The translations under genes and the position numbers were made by a program. From contig JACZJT010000025.1 of NCBI GenBank assembly GCA_014860445.1, positions 1-64,000 on the forward strand: a DNA stretch of 64,000 nucleotides. The letters are read 5' to 3'. This stretch comes from Burkholderiales bacterium. GTDB lineage: Bacteria > Pseudomonadota > Gammaproteobacteria > Burkholderiales > SG8-39. Below are positions 35,509 to 44,810 of this stretch, piece after piece. The notes beneath the pieces are model-generated. The model saw only the letters and a program-made list of their open reading frames with translations, was not told where the DNA came from and searched no databases. The first letter of the stretch is position 1. The number at the start of each line of letters is the position of its first letter.

Positions 35509-36621
35509 ATGAGCACAGGTACAACCCTTACTACCGGTATCCGAAACGCCCGCAATGTCTTGCGCTATCTTTATGGTCAAGGTGCTATCGCGGATTTGGC
35601 CGACATCCTTGCGCCGCGCCGCGGAGCAGAGTCACGGCGGGCGGTCTTTTTTATTGACAGCTTTTTCCAAAAGAACGGCCTTCCGCAACGCCTAAATGCG
35701 ATAACGCCAGATGATCAGGTGATCTATGTCGATACCACTAACGAACCGACGACAGCGCTGATTAACGGAATGTACGAAAAGGTTATCGATGAATCCAATG
35801 CGCTGCCCTGTGCGGTTGTAGGCATAGGCGGTGGGATTACCATGGATGTGGCGAAGGCGATATCCAACCTGCTAACAAACAAGGGACGCGCTGAGGACTA
35901 CCAAGGTTGGGATCTTCTTAAGGTCCCAGGAGTCTTCAAGGTGGCCGTACCATCCATATCCGGTACCGGTGCAGAATCCACCCGGACCTGCGTGATGACC
36001 AATCCTGCCACCGGATTGAAGCTCGGCATGAATAGCGACTTCACAGTTTACGACCAGATCATCCTTGACCCCGATCTGACGCGCACGGTGCCGCGCAACC
36101 AGTATTTCTACACCGGCATGGACGCGTACCTCCACTGCATGGAAGCGCTGGGAGGCTCATACCGCAACGCGATTGGAGATGCGTATTCGGACCAGACGAT
36201 TCGGCTCTGCCGCGACGTCTTTCTCGGCGAGGACATGATGTCTGAGGAGAATCGCGCCAAACTCATGGTGGCGTCTTATCTAGGCGGGAGTGCCATCGCA
36301 ACGAGCTATGTAGGTGTCGTGCATCCGTTTTCCGCGGGGCTCAGTGTCGTGCTGGGTATCCATCATTGCGTAGGTAACTGCATCGTTATGCGAGCCATGG
36401 AAGAGTTTTATCCGGAAGGCCATCGTGAATATTGGCAAATGGTGCAGCGCCAGGGCGTGAAAATTCCAGAAGGGATTTGTCGTGACCTGACGCACGAGCA
36501 ATACGAGCGTCTCTATGCATCGACGGTTATTCATCAAAAGCCACTTACTAATGCTTTGGGTGAGAATTACAAAGAGATTCTAACGCCGGAGAAAGTGAAA
36601 CAGCTCTTTCGCAAATTGTGA
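35509..36621 (+). CDS. KdnB-like iron-containing alcohol dehydrogenase
   Basis: A 370-residue group III alcohol dehydrogenase. Its sequence closely follows KdnB, which in Shewanella oxidises C8 of Kdo before amination by KdnA: GGGITMDVAKAISNLLTNKGRAEDYQGWDL is split here as GGGITMDVAKAI and YQGWDLLKVPGV, then PSISGTGAES, GMNSDFTVYDQII, YTGMDAYLHCMEAL, and HPFSAGLSVVLGIHHCVGNC, with the metal ligands Asp and His present. An aminotransferase gene follows with a GTGA overlap, as expected for a kdnB-kdnA pair. The substrate here could be Kdo or a nonulosonic acid. Confidence 0.85.
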   Translation: MSTGTTLTTGIRNARNVLRYLYGQGAIADLADILAPRRGAESRRAVFFIDSFFQKNGLPQRLNAITPDDQVIYVDTTNEPTTALINGMYEKVIDESNALPCAVVGIGGGITMDVAKAISNLLTNKGRAEDYQGWDLLKVPGVFKVAVPSISGTGAESTRTCVMTNPATGLKLGMNSDFTVYDQIILDPDLTRTVPRNQYFYTGMDAYLHCMEALGGSYRNAIGDAYSDQTIRLCRDVFLGEDMMSEENRAKLMVASYLGGSAIATSYVGVVHPFSAGLSVVLGIHHCVGNCIVMRAMEEFYPEGHREYWQMVQRQGVKIPEGICRDLTHEQYERLYASTVIHQKPLTNALGENYKEILTPEKVKQLFRKL

Positions 36622-37805
36622 CCGATATGAACTTCAAAATACCTTTTAGTGGACGCGCCCACGCTTACACGGCAGAAGAACTTGAGACGATAGTCGAGAC
36701 GGCGAAAAGTGCTGCTCCGTTGACGCAAGGGCGGCATCGCAATGAGTTCGAGGCTGCATTCAAGGCTTATGCCGGAGTCGAGCATTGCTTCGCGGTCTGT
36801 AACGCCGCATCGGCGCTGGAGCTTACTGCACAGTTGTGTTGCTTCAAACCTGGCGATGAGGTCATTATCCCTTCACATACCTATACGGCCTCGGCCTATC
36901 CTTACTTGAAAAAGGGCGCAAAGATCGTGTGGGCCGATATCGACCCGGCTACGCGAGTTGTGACGGCCGATACCCTGCGCGCGTGCATTACCCCACGAAC
37001 CAGGGCAATTGTGGTCGTCCATCTCTATGGGTATGGCGCCGACATGCCGGCCATCATGGCGCTTGCGAAGGAAAACCAACTGCTCGTAGTCGAGGATGTG
37101 GCCCAGGCCTTGGGCGTCGAGATTGAAGGCCAAAAAGCAGGCAGCTTTGGTGACTTTGGCGTGTTTTCATTTCACTCGCACAAGAACGTCAGCACGCTTG
37201 GCGAGGGTGGCATGCTAACTGTGCGCGATCCCGCACGCGCAGCGATTGTGCCGATGCTGCGACACAACGGGCACGCCGATTATCCGGAACCACGCAAGGA
37301 CTACTGGCGGCCCGCGATGGGCAATGTCGATCTGCCCATGTTGGGTGAGGAAATCCTCATGCCCAATAATTACTGTTTAGGCGAAGTGGAATGCGCGTTG
37401 GGCGTCAAGCTTCTCCAGCGCATCGATGCCTCGAACGCCGAGAAGCGTGCGCGCGCGATACGCTGTATCGATGCCTTGGCGGCGCATCCCGAGCTGCAAT
37501 TCCATCGCGTCACGACCACGAGGCACAACTATCACCTCCTCGTCGCGCGAATCGCGAACAGCTGGCGTGATGGGTTTATCCGTCGGATGGCGCAAGAGCA
37601 TGGAGTGCAGTGCGTGGTGCAGTACTACCCTCTGAACCGTTACCCGTTCTACCAGAAACTCGGTTACGGGGTGGCCAACAGTCCGAATGTCGATGATTTT
37701 TTCGACAACATGGTGTCGTTCCCGTTCCAGCACAGCCTCACCGAGGGGGAACTGGATTACATGGTTGGCGCGGCCAGAACGGTATTGAAGAAGCTGGCTG
37801 TTTGA
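36618..37805 (+). CDS. DegT-family aminotransferase, second copy (KdnA-like role)
   Basis: A PLP-dependent sugar aminotransferase of 395 residues. Motifs: AVCNAASALELTAQLCCFKPGDEVIIPSHTY, VVEDVAQALGVE with the PLP Asp, and FSFHSHKNVSTLGEGGM with the Schiff-base Lys; all are intact. It follows the KdnB-like dehydrogenase with an overlapping GTG start (ATG at 36627 is an alternative), so it probably aminates the aldehyde or ketone that enzyme makes. By sequence it is not an obvious close relative of Shewanella KdnA, so the shared role is inferred from position. Confidence 0.85.
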   Translation: MTDMNFKIPFSGRAHAYTAEELETIVETAKSAAPLTQGRHRNEFEAAFKAYAGVEHCFAVCNAASALELTAQLCCFKPGDEVIIPSHTYTASAYPYLKKGAKIVWADIDPATRVVTADTLRACITPRTRAIVVVHLYGYGADMPAIMALAKENQLLVVEDVAQALGVEIEGQKAGSFGDFGVFSFHSHKNVSTLGEGGMLTVRDPARAAIVPMLRHNGHADYPEPRKDYWRPAMGNVDLPMLGEEILMPNNYCLGEVECALGVKLLQRIDASNAEKRARAIRCIDALAAHPELQFHRVTTTRHNYHLLVARIANSWRDGFIRRMAQEHGVQCVVQYYPLNRYPFYQKLGYGVANSPNVDDFFDNMVSFPFQHSLTEGELDYMVGAARTVLKKLAV

Positions 37806-39428
37806 GTGGAAGCATTGCTTATCGTCATCCCGGCCATCAAGAAGAGCGTTGCCTTTCCGGATGACCTGGTCAAGAAGCTGGCAGGAGTAACGCTAATTCA
37901 GCGTGCTATCGCTATCGCCACTGACGCGGTACCGAAATTGCAGGTTCTGGTGGTAACCGATTCAGCAGAGATCGACCTGATCTGCCGCCGCCAGGATGTG
38001 GCCACACATCTCGACCCGGCCCTGCAGTTACCCCGGCGGGCCATTTCGGCGCTTGACGTTGCGCCTTACCTTGAAGGCCATAAAGAACAGTGGGAGGACC
38101 TGCTGCTGCTTTCGCCCTATGTGCCGTTGCTAAGTGCGGCGACACTTAGATCGGCGTATGAATACTATTGTTCCGCCAATGCGAGGTTCCTGGTCCCGGT
38201 CATACGCCTTCATGCCAACCCATTTACGCCTTGGCCTGATACCCTGCGGGACCGGGCGCAGGCAGCGGGTCAGGTGTCGACCGTCGAATCCGCAGCCTTT
38301 TCGATCACCAGTCGTACTTTGCTCGAAGCCAAGGAAGAGGCCAAAGTTCAGGCGCTGGCCTTCCCGCTTGAAGACGAGCTGATTGAGATCTGCGATTATC
38401 AGGATTGGTGGCTATGCGAAAAATTGCTCAACCGCCGTCGCATTGTTTTTCGGGTCATTGGGCACAAGGCGGTGGGCATGGGGCACCTATACCGCTGCCT
38501 GGCTTTGGCCCACGAAATATCCGATCACGAGGTGTATTTCGTCTGCGATACGGAAAGCGTTGCCGCCGCAAACAAGTTGGCAGGATACGACTACTGGTTG
38601 GGCGCGTACGACCCTGGGGCCATCGAACAGGCCATCCTAGATCTTAAGCCCGATCTAGTCGTCAATGACATTTTGAATACCGACGCCAATTACGTTCACC
38701 GTTTGCGGGCAGCCGGCGTTCGTGTTGTCAATTTCGAAGACTTGGGTAGCGGGGCGGCCGAGGCCGATCTCACCATCAACGACCTCTACGATGAACCGCA
38801 ATTGTCTGGAGCGAGGATTCTGTGGGGACAGGGCTGGTTTATTCTGCGCGACGAATTCAGTGACGCCCTTCCCCAACCGTTTCAGGACAGGGTTGCGCGT
38901 TTGCTGATTACTTTCGGCGGCACCGACCCGAGTGATTTCACTCGCCGTGTATTACCTCTTATCGCGCCGTATTGTGCTGACCAGGAAATTGGCATTGATG
39001 TGGTGACGGGCGACGGCTACGGCCATGTTGAAGCGTTGGAGACTCTCATTGCCGGATTACCAGCAGAGATAACCTACACTCACGCCACCGGCGTCATCTC
39101 GCAAATCATGGAAACAGCGCAACTGGCAATTTGCTCTAACGGTCGGACTGTTTATGAACTGGCGCAAATGCATATCCCGGCCTTGGTGCTCTCACACCAC
39201 GCCCGCGAATTGTCTCACCGGTTTGCCTGCGAGCAAAACGGCTTTTCCCCGGTCGATATCCCGAACGGACCTGAGCATGATCCAAAGATCCTGCAGGTGC
39301 TTCATCGGCTCGTCGAAGATGTTGCCTATCGTCGAAAACTGTTCGATAGCATGCAACATCATAGCTTTTCCGGAAACAAACGCAAAGTCGTGGAACGGCT
39401 GCAGAGTTTGCTGAAAGAGGCGCGATGA
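37806..39428 (+). CDS. Fusion of a cytidylyltransferase-like domain and a PseG-like sugar hydrolase
   Basis: A 540-residue two-domain protein. Residues 1-205 resemble the NeuA/PseF CMP-sugar synthetase fold but with altered motifs: VIPAIKKSVAFPDDLVKKLAG where NeuA has an R-G-G-S-K loop, and LLLLSPYVPLLSAATLR where LQPTSP is expected. Residues 212-540 match PseG, the UDP-sugar hydrolase of pseudaminic acid synthesis (GT-B fold): GMGHLYRCLALAHE near 224, LITFGGTDPSDFT and CSNGRTVYELAQMHIPAL. The GTG start directly follows the previous stop. The fusion suggests coupling of UDP removal with activation; whether the N-terminal half is active is doubtful. Confidence 0.82.
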   Translation: MEALLIVIPAIKKSVAFPDDLVKKLAGVTLIQRAIAIATDAVPKLQVLVVTDSAEIDLICRRQDVATHLDPALQLPRRAISALDVAPYLEGHKEQWEDLLLLSPYVPLLSAATLRSAYEYYCSANARFLVPVIRLHANPFTPWPDTLRDRAQAAGQVSTVESAAFSITSRTLLEAKEEAKVQALAFPLEDELIEICDYQDWWLCEKLLNRRRIVFRVIGHKAVGMGHLYRCLALAHEISDHEVYFVCDTESVAAANKLAGYDYWLGAYDPGAIEQAILDLKPDLVVNDILNTDANYVHRLRAAGVRVVNFEDLGSGAAEADLTINDLYDEPQLSGARILWGQGWFILRDEFSDALPQPFQDRVARLLITFGGTDPSDFTRRVLPLIAPYCADQEIGIDVVTGDGYGHVEALETLIAGLPAEITYTHATGVISQIMETAQLAICSNGRTVYELAQMHIPALVLSHHARELSHRFACEQNGFSPVDIPNGPEHDPKILQVLHRLVEDVAYRRKLFDSMQHHSFSGNKRKVVERLQSLLKEAR

Positions 39429-40120
39429 AGGCGCCTGTTGTTGCAGTTATCCAGGCTCGCATGGGGTCATCCCGATTACCCAACAAGATGATGCTGTGGC
39501 TCCACGGTATGCCTGTTGTCGAATGGGTGTGGCGCCGGGTGGCGATGACAAAACAAATCGATCGCACGGTATTTGCGATTCCGGATACGCCGGCTGATCA
39601 GGTGCTGGCGGACTACCTCCTGCGTATCGGCGCGGCAGTCTTCAGAGGGAGCGAAAGCGATGTCCTGGGCCGTATGACTGAAGCAGCGCGCAGGCAAGGT
39701 ACACAGACCGTGATCCGGGTTTGTGCCGATAATCCGCTGATATGCGGATCGGAAATCGATCGCCTGATCGACTACTACCAGGAAGGCGATTATGACTACG
39801 CGTACAACCACATTCCGCGCGGCAATACCTATCCAGACGGCCTGGGTGCGGAGATTGCCTCTATGGACCTGTTTGAACTGATGTTTAGAGAAGCCGTTAC
39901 GCCTGACCAGAGGCAGCACGCCTTTAACTATGTGTGGGATCACCCAGAGCGATTCCGCATCGGTACCTGCGATCCGCTCGATGAATTCCTTGCGCATCCC
40001 GAACTGAAACTAGATCTCGATACGTCAGCCGACTACGCAGCCTTGCTCAAGCTTAATATTCACCCGGAAATGGGTGCGAGCGAGGTCGTCACCACCGCTT
40101 TGCAATGCTCACGGAGTTAA
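39425..40120 (+). CDS. SpsF-like cytidylyltransferase, second copy
   Basis: A 231-residue protein of the SpsF type: VVAVIQARMGSSRLPNKMMLWLHGMPVVEWVWRRV with the intact NTP-binding R-x-x-S-x-R-L-P loop, then FRGSESDVLGRM and RVCADNPLICGSEI. It could supply the CMP-transferring activity that the neighbouring fusion protein seems to have lost. The start overlaps the fusion gene stop (ATGA), and it lies directly before the second NeuB. Confidence 0.86.
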   Translation: MKAPVVAVIQARMGSSRLPNKMMLWLHGMPVVEWVWRRVAMTKQIDRTVFAIPDTPADQVLADYLLRIGAAVFRGSESDVLGRMTEAARRQGTQTVIRVCADNPLICGSEIDRLIDYYQEGDYDYAYNHIPRGNTYPDGLGAEIASMDLFELMFREAVTPDQRQHAFNYVWDHPERFRIGTCDPLDEFLAHPELKLDLDTSADYAALLKLNIHPEMGASEVVTTALQCSRS

Positions 40121-40121
40121 T

Positions 40122-41192
40122 ATGAACTTGCGCCAACTCATCGAAAGCCCTCTTACCGGCAAGCTTGATACTCAATCGAAACCGCGCCCTCATCTGATCG
40201 CCGAGGCTGGGGTCAACCACGAAGGAGATATGGATCTTGCGAAGCGCCTGATTGACGAAGCCAAAGAGGGTGGGGCCGATGCCATCAAGTTCCAGACCTA
40301 CAAGGCAGAATCCATTGCTTCGAAAGATTCGCCATCTTACTGGGATCTGAGCAAGGAGCCGACGGACAGCCAGTACCGGTTATTCAAAAAGTATGACAAG
40401 TTTTGGAAGTCGGAATTTGAGGTGCTCGCCCGTTATTGCGAGGATGCGGGTATCGAATTCATCAGCACACCATTTGACGTGGAGTCCGCCGCTTTCCTCA
40501 ACGACCTGATGGGGGTGTTCAAGATTTCATCGTCGGATCTCAACAACAAGCCCTTCATCGACATCCTGTGCAGTTACGGAAAACCAGTCATCCTCTCCAC
40601 TGGCGCCGCATGGATGTGGGAAGTTGAGCAGACCGTCGGCTGGATTCAACACCATGGCAACTCAGTCGCGCTGCTGCAGTGCGTGCTCAACTATCCGACA
40701 GCGGATGAAAACGCCAATTTGGCCGTAATCCCGGAACTGACGCGCAAGTTTCCCGATTTGATAATCGGCTATTCAGACCATACCCTGCCCAAGGATATGA
40801 AAACGCTCGAAGTGGCGACTCTGCTGGGGGCTCGAATCATCGAAAAGCACTTCACGCACGACAAGACACTGCCGGGCAATGATCACTACCACGCGATGGA
40901 CAAGGAGGACATCAAGCGATTCCATCGGCGACTGGATGCCTTGGGCCAACTGCTCGGAGACCGTCGCAAGCACCCGCTGGAGAGCGAGAATCTGTCGCGA
41001 GCCAACGCTCGGCGCAGCTTAGTGGCAGCGCGTGCCATCCCCGCAGGTAAGGCCGTTGAAGCGGCGGACATTACATGGAAGCGGCCAGGCCGCGGAATTG
41101 ATCCACGTGACTTCGATCGGCTGATTGGAAGCAAGGCACAGCAGGAAATCATCGAAGACACCGTATTGCAGTGGGGAATGTTTGGTGTCTAA
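40122..41192 (+). CDS. NeuB-family nonulosonic acid synthase, second copy
   Basis: A 356-residue NeuB homologue: LIAEAGVNHEGDMDLAKRLI, GGADAIKFQTYKAE, FISTPFDVESAAFL, FKISSSDLNNKPFIDIL, LSTGAAWMWE, IIGYSDHTLPKDM and IIEKHFTHDKTLPGNDHYHAMD, then a C-terminal SAF domain. It is nearer to standard sialic/legionaminic acid synthases than the first copy (NHEGD against NHDGD; longer loop KDSPSYWDLSKEPTDSQYRLF). The ATG at 40122 gives the normal N-terminus; an upstream in-frame start at 40074 would run within the SpsF gene. Confidence 0.92.
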   Translation: MNLRQLIESPLTGKLDTQSKPRPHLIAEAGVNHEGDMDLAKRLIDEAKEGGADAIKFQTYKAESIASKDSPSYWDLSKEPTDSQYRLFKKYDKFWKSEFEVLARYCEDAGIEFISTPFDVESAAFLNDLMGVFKISSSDLNNKPFIDILCSYGKPVILSTGAAWMWEVEQTVGWIQHHGNSVALLQCVLNYPTADENANLAVIPELTRKFPDLIIGYSDHTLPKDMKTLEVATLLGARIIEKHFTHDKTLPGNDHYHAMDKEDIKRFHRRLDALGQLLGDRRKHPLESENLSRANARRSLVAARAIPAGKAVEAADITWKRPGRGIDPRDFDRLIGSKAQQEIIEDTVLQWGMFGV

Positions 41193-41252
41193 TCGGTTTG
41201 TGAGAGAGCTAGGTTCTCGACCGCAAGCCAATCGCATGAATTTACCAACCCT

Positions 41253-43064
41253 ATGCTATTAGTCACTACCGCAGTTGAGGAGACTTGGGGAGACGGCGGT
41301 GAAGTCCTGTTCCTCGGCGAATGGTGCAAGCTTTATGACAGAAAACACATATGGGGGACTCTAAGACACGAGACTTTGCCTTATCACTGGGATGATCGAT
41401 TGAAGTTGAGAAGAGATTTCGAGCGCCTGCAGAGCTTTAATGATGAATTACTGGTTGATCTAACTGAAGCGCTCAACCGGTTGCATGGCGTTGATCATTC
41501 AATTCGGTACTGGCGACTCGTGCTTGGCTACTGGTTGAACTTATTCACCGCCGTCTTGTTCGATCGCTGGGAAATGATCCATCTGGCATTGGAAACGGGG
41601 CGGGCAAAAAGAGCGAATGGGCTGTTAATGTCGCCAGAGGATTTGGCGGCAAACGATTCGAACGGGTTTGTTGAGTCAATTCTGAGCGACTATTGGAATC
41701 AGTATATCTACCAAAGAATATTGCAGCAGCACGGTGGTGCCTTAAGCATAGATTATCTCTCAGGCGAGATGACTACGGGTTTGAACATGCGTGCCCGGAC
41801 TAAGCCTGCTATTCATCCCCGTCAGCAGCTGAAGCGCCTAGCACGAAATGCCTTGAACCGCCTCGCTCGCATCGCCGGCCGGGCAACGGATCCGCTTTTG
41901 ATCAATACTTATCTGTCAAATTGGGCGCAAGCCGAATTGCAGGTGGCGCTAGGATGCGTGCCGCAATTTCCGGCTGCCATCGACATACCTGAAATCAAAT
42001 ACAACGCTGGTATGCGGAAATGGGCGCTTTCTCGCATGGGAACTGCCGATAGTTTTGAAATTTTCGTGCGTTCGATGATCCCTGAGCAACTTCCAAGAGT
42101 ATTTGTTGAGGGTTTTGAAACCCTCAAGGCAAGTATTGCGGCCGCCGGGTGGCCTAGACGTCCGCGATTTATCTTTACCGCATGTAGTCATTACACCGAC
42201 GATGCTTTCAAAGTATGGGCCGGAGCTAAGGTCGATGCCGGTACGCCGTTTATTGCCGTCGAGCATGGGGGCTTCGGATCGAATGCCTTTAGCGGAGCAA
42301 TAAATTACCAACTGGAAGTATCAGACCGCTCCCTATCTTGGGGCTGGGAGGATCCTGGGCACCCTCAGGTCAAGCCGTTCGCCATAGTAAAGGCCATTGG
42401 TAAGCGTCAGAAATGGGACTCCACAGGCGACGCACTAATGGTTCAAGTCGCCATGCCGAGATATAGTTTTGATATACGCGCGATGGCGATATCTGGACAA
42501 ATGCTGGACTACTTTGAAGATCAATTTCGGTTTTACGAAGCGTTGCCCGAGGCGATCCAAAGCAAATTGCTTGTTCGCCTGGCTCAGCAAGACCTCGGAT
42601 GGTGTCAAAAGCGCCGTTGGCAAGATAGATTGCCCGATGTGCGACTAGATGACGGGGTAGTGCCTATGGCAACCCTTATCGAAAAGTCGCGGCTTTATAT
42701 CTCCACCTACAACGCAACTACATATCTGGAATCGCTCTCGCTTAATGTTCCGACAATCATGTTTTGGAACCCTAATCACTGGGAACTCCGTGACGAAGCG
42801 ATTCCGCATTTCAGTCGACTTAAGGAAGTCGGTATTTTTCACGAGACGCCTGAATCTGCCGCCGCCAAAGTCGCCGCAATCTGGGGCAATGTACCTGGGT
42901 GGTGGAGCCAGTTGGAGATACAAGAAGCTAGGGAATTGTTCTGCCATCATTTTGCGCGGCAGGTAGAAAATCCTATAGCAGTTCTGAAAGACATCCTGGA
43001 AGCGGTTGAGGGCAAGCGGTCCGCGCCCGGTCGATTGAGCAAGTTGCTTGAAATGATTTTGTGA
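41253..43064 (+). CDS. LIC12162-type putative surface carbohydrate transferase
   Basis: A 603-residue protein of the family named after Leptospira LIC12162, annotated as a putative transferase of O-antigen clusters. The N-terminus is typical: LVTTAVEETWGDGGEVLFLGEWCKLY, with WRLVLGYWLNLF about residue 88 and, late in the protein, AVEHGGFGSNAF near 330 and STYNATTYLESLSLNVPTIMFWN near 485, which looks like the nucleotide-sugar-binding end of a GT-B enzyme. It directly follows NeuB and could use the CMP-nonulosonate. No Shine-Dalgarno sequence is obvious before the ATG. Confidence 0.8.
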   Translation: MLLVTTAVEETWGDGGEVLFLGEWCKLYDRKHIWGTLRHETLPYHWDDRLKLRRDFERLQSFNDELLVDLTEALNRLHGVDHSIRYWRLVLGYWLNLFTAVLFDRWEMIHLALETGRAKRANGLLMSPEDLAANDSNGFVESILSDYWNQYIYQRILQQHGGALSIDYLSGEMTTGLNMRARTKPAIHPRQQLKRLARNALNRLARIAGRATDPLLINTYLSNWAQAELQVALGCVPQFPAAIDIPEIKYNAGMRKWALSRMGTADSFEIFVRSMIPEQLPRVFVEGFETLKASIAAAGWPRRPRFIFTACSHYTDDAFKVWAGAKVDAGTPFIAVEHGGFGSNAFSGAINYQLEVSDRSLSWGWEDPGHPQVKPFAIVKAIGKRQKWDSTGDALMVQVAMPRYSFDIRAMAISGQMLDYFEDQFRFYEALPEAIQSKLLVRLAQQDLGWCQKRRWQDRLPDVRLDDGVVPMATLIEKSRLYISTYNATTYLESLSLNVPTIMFWNPNHWELRDEAIPHFSRLKEVGIFHETPESAAAKVAAIWGNVPGWWSQLEIQEARELFCHHFARQVENPIAVLKDILEAVEGKRSAPGRLSKLLEMIL

Positions 43065-43143
43065 TTGAACTCACTGTGATCGCAGGCGCGCTCATCCGCC
43101 TGCCGACCCGATTCCGTCAGAATTTCACTGGAAGTACATTGAA

Positions 43144-44037
43144 ATGAAATCAACATGGAAAGAACGATTAAAGTCCTACCTTAAGTGGGCAATTGATTCA
43201 CTTGTTATTCTCGCAAGACGAACACCTGCGGGTCGATACGCATACGCTAGAATCGTAAATCACGCGATGGAGTACACACAAGAGGTTAATCATTCTGGTA
43301 CAAAGCTAAGTTTCTCCATACCGAATGCGATAAATGAATATCGTGTTGATAGTTTTTCTACCAAGGAGCCCGAGACGCTGGAGTGGATTGACGCAATGCA
43401 AGAAGGCTCTATTGTTTGGGACATTGGAGCTAATGTTGGTCTTTATTCTTGCTACGCTGCAAAGAAGCGGGGTTGTAAGGTGTTTGCATTTGAGCCCTCT
43501 GTGTTTAATCTCGAATTGCTAGCGCGCAATATTTTCAACAATGGATTGTTGGAGTTGGTAACTATTGTTCCGCTGCCACTTTCTGATGAATTGTCTATCA
43601 ACACGCTCAATATGACGACTACAGAATGGGGTGGAGCACTATCCACCTTCGGACAGAATTACGGTCACGATGGTCAAATAATGCAAAGGGTTTTCGCGTT
43701 CCCAACAATTGGTGTAACCATGATGGATGCGGTTGAGCTTCTCAAGATTCCACAGCCAGACTATATCAAGATGGATGTGGATGGAATTGAGCATTTGATA
43801 CTCAAAGAAGGAATCCAGGTTTTGTCCGGAACAAAAAGTGTTTTGATTGAAATCAATGACAGCTTTTCGTTACAGTCAGAGGATGCGGCGATGTACTTAA
43901 GAAACGCTGGCCTTAGTTTGATCGCGAAGAGACACTCTCAAGATGTTGAAGAAAGTAGAGAATTCAAGAATGCCTTCAATCAAATTTGGTTGCGCACGGA
44001 AGCGCATAATAATCCCAAGAAAGGGTCTAGGCTTTGA
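43144..44037 (+). CDS. FkbM family methyltransferase, first copy
   Basis: A 297-residue SAM-dependent methyltransferase: IVWDIGANVGLYSCYAAK (SAM motif I, near residue 93), VFAFEPSVFNLELLARNI, and the FkbM hallmark YIKMDVDGIEHLILKEG followed by LIEINDSF. FkbM proteins O-methylate sugars and other small molecules. An extended AT-rich N-terminus precedes the fold. The stop overlaps the TTG start of the next methyltransferase. The gene is among the most AT-rich of the cluster. Confidence 0.86.
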   Translation: MKSTWKERLKSYLKWAIDSLVILARRTPAGRYAYARIVNHAMEYTQEVNHSGTKLSFSIPNAINEYRVDSFSTKEPETLEWIDAMQEGSIVWDIGANVGLYSCYAAKKRGCKVFAFEPSVFNLELLARNIFNNGLLELVTIVPLPLSDELSINTLNMTTTEWGGALSTFGQNYGHDGQIMQRVFAFPTIGVTMMDAVELLKIPQPDYIKMDVDGIEHLILKEGIQVLSGTKSVLIEINDSFSLQSEDAAMYLRNAGLSLIAKRHSQDVEESREFKNAFNQIWLRTEAHNNPKKGSRL

Positions 44038-44810
44038 AAAATTACCCGACGAATCAGGAGCGAACGGCGGAGTATCTTGAGAAATTTGACCGAGAGAGAA
44101 CTCTAAAATATTTGATTGAATGCAACCGCCCAGTCATTTTTGATGTCGGGGCAAATGTTGGATCCACGTTAGATGAATTCAAATTATGGTGGCCTGACTC
44201 GGAGGTCCACTGTTTTGAACCTCAGCAGGAATGTTGGGAATCGCTTGAGCAGCGAGCCGGCAAGTACGCTCCGGCGGATGTTGTAATAAACAGATTTGCT
44301 GCAGGAAGTGCCCCCAACGATCAGGCTCCCTTTTATTCGCACGACATCAGCAGCGGAATATCGGGGTTTAACAGGATTAATCTGCAGAGCCGAGATTCGG
44401 TCCACCTGAATCGGTTGATAGAGTCGGACCCGCGGGGTTTGCCAGAATATGAGCAATCTCTGAACCACGAAAGAAGTGTGAAAATTGTTCGTCTTAACGA
44501 CTACCTAAATACATCGGGGATTCAGCGAGTACATCTTCTTAAGATAGATACACAAGGGTATGAACCTGAGGTGCTTGAGGGTTTCGGGGCAAGGTTAGCC
44601 GATGTGGATGTAGTCATTACCGAACTGATGTTTTATGACTACTACGAGCGCAGCTTATCGTTCTCAGATATTGAACGCTTCTTGCTGCCCGCGGGATTCC
44701 ATTTATACGACATTAGCCATATCGCGAAGAATCCCATGAATGGCCGAACTGACTGGGTCGATGTTATCTATGTTAATAATCGGATAAGAACCGGGGGGCG
44801 GCGTGCTTAA
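44034..44810 (+). CDS. FkbM family methyltransferase, second copy
   Basis: A 258-residue FkbM protein with IFDVGANVGSTLDEFKLWWP (motif I, near residue 37), VHCFEPQQECWESLEQ, HLLKIDTQGYEPEVLEGFG and VITELMFYDYY. It shares the fold but little direct sequence with the preceding gene, so this is not a recent duplication. It starts at TTG overlapping the previous stop (TTGA), and its end overlaps the aldolase gene by eight bases. Confidence 0.86.
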   Translation: MKNYPTNQERTAEYLEKFDRERTLKYLIECNRPVIFDVGANVGSTLDEFKLWWPDSEVHCFEPQQECWESLEQRAGKYAPADVVINRFAAGSAPNDQAPFYSHDISSGISGFNRINLQSRDSVHLNRLIESDPRGLPEYEQSLNHERSVKIVRLNDYLNTSGIQRVHLLKIDTQGYEPEVLEGFGARLADVDVVITELMFYDYYERSLSFSDIERFLLPAGFHLYDISHIAKNPMNGRTDWVDVIYVNNRIRTGGRRA

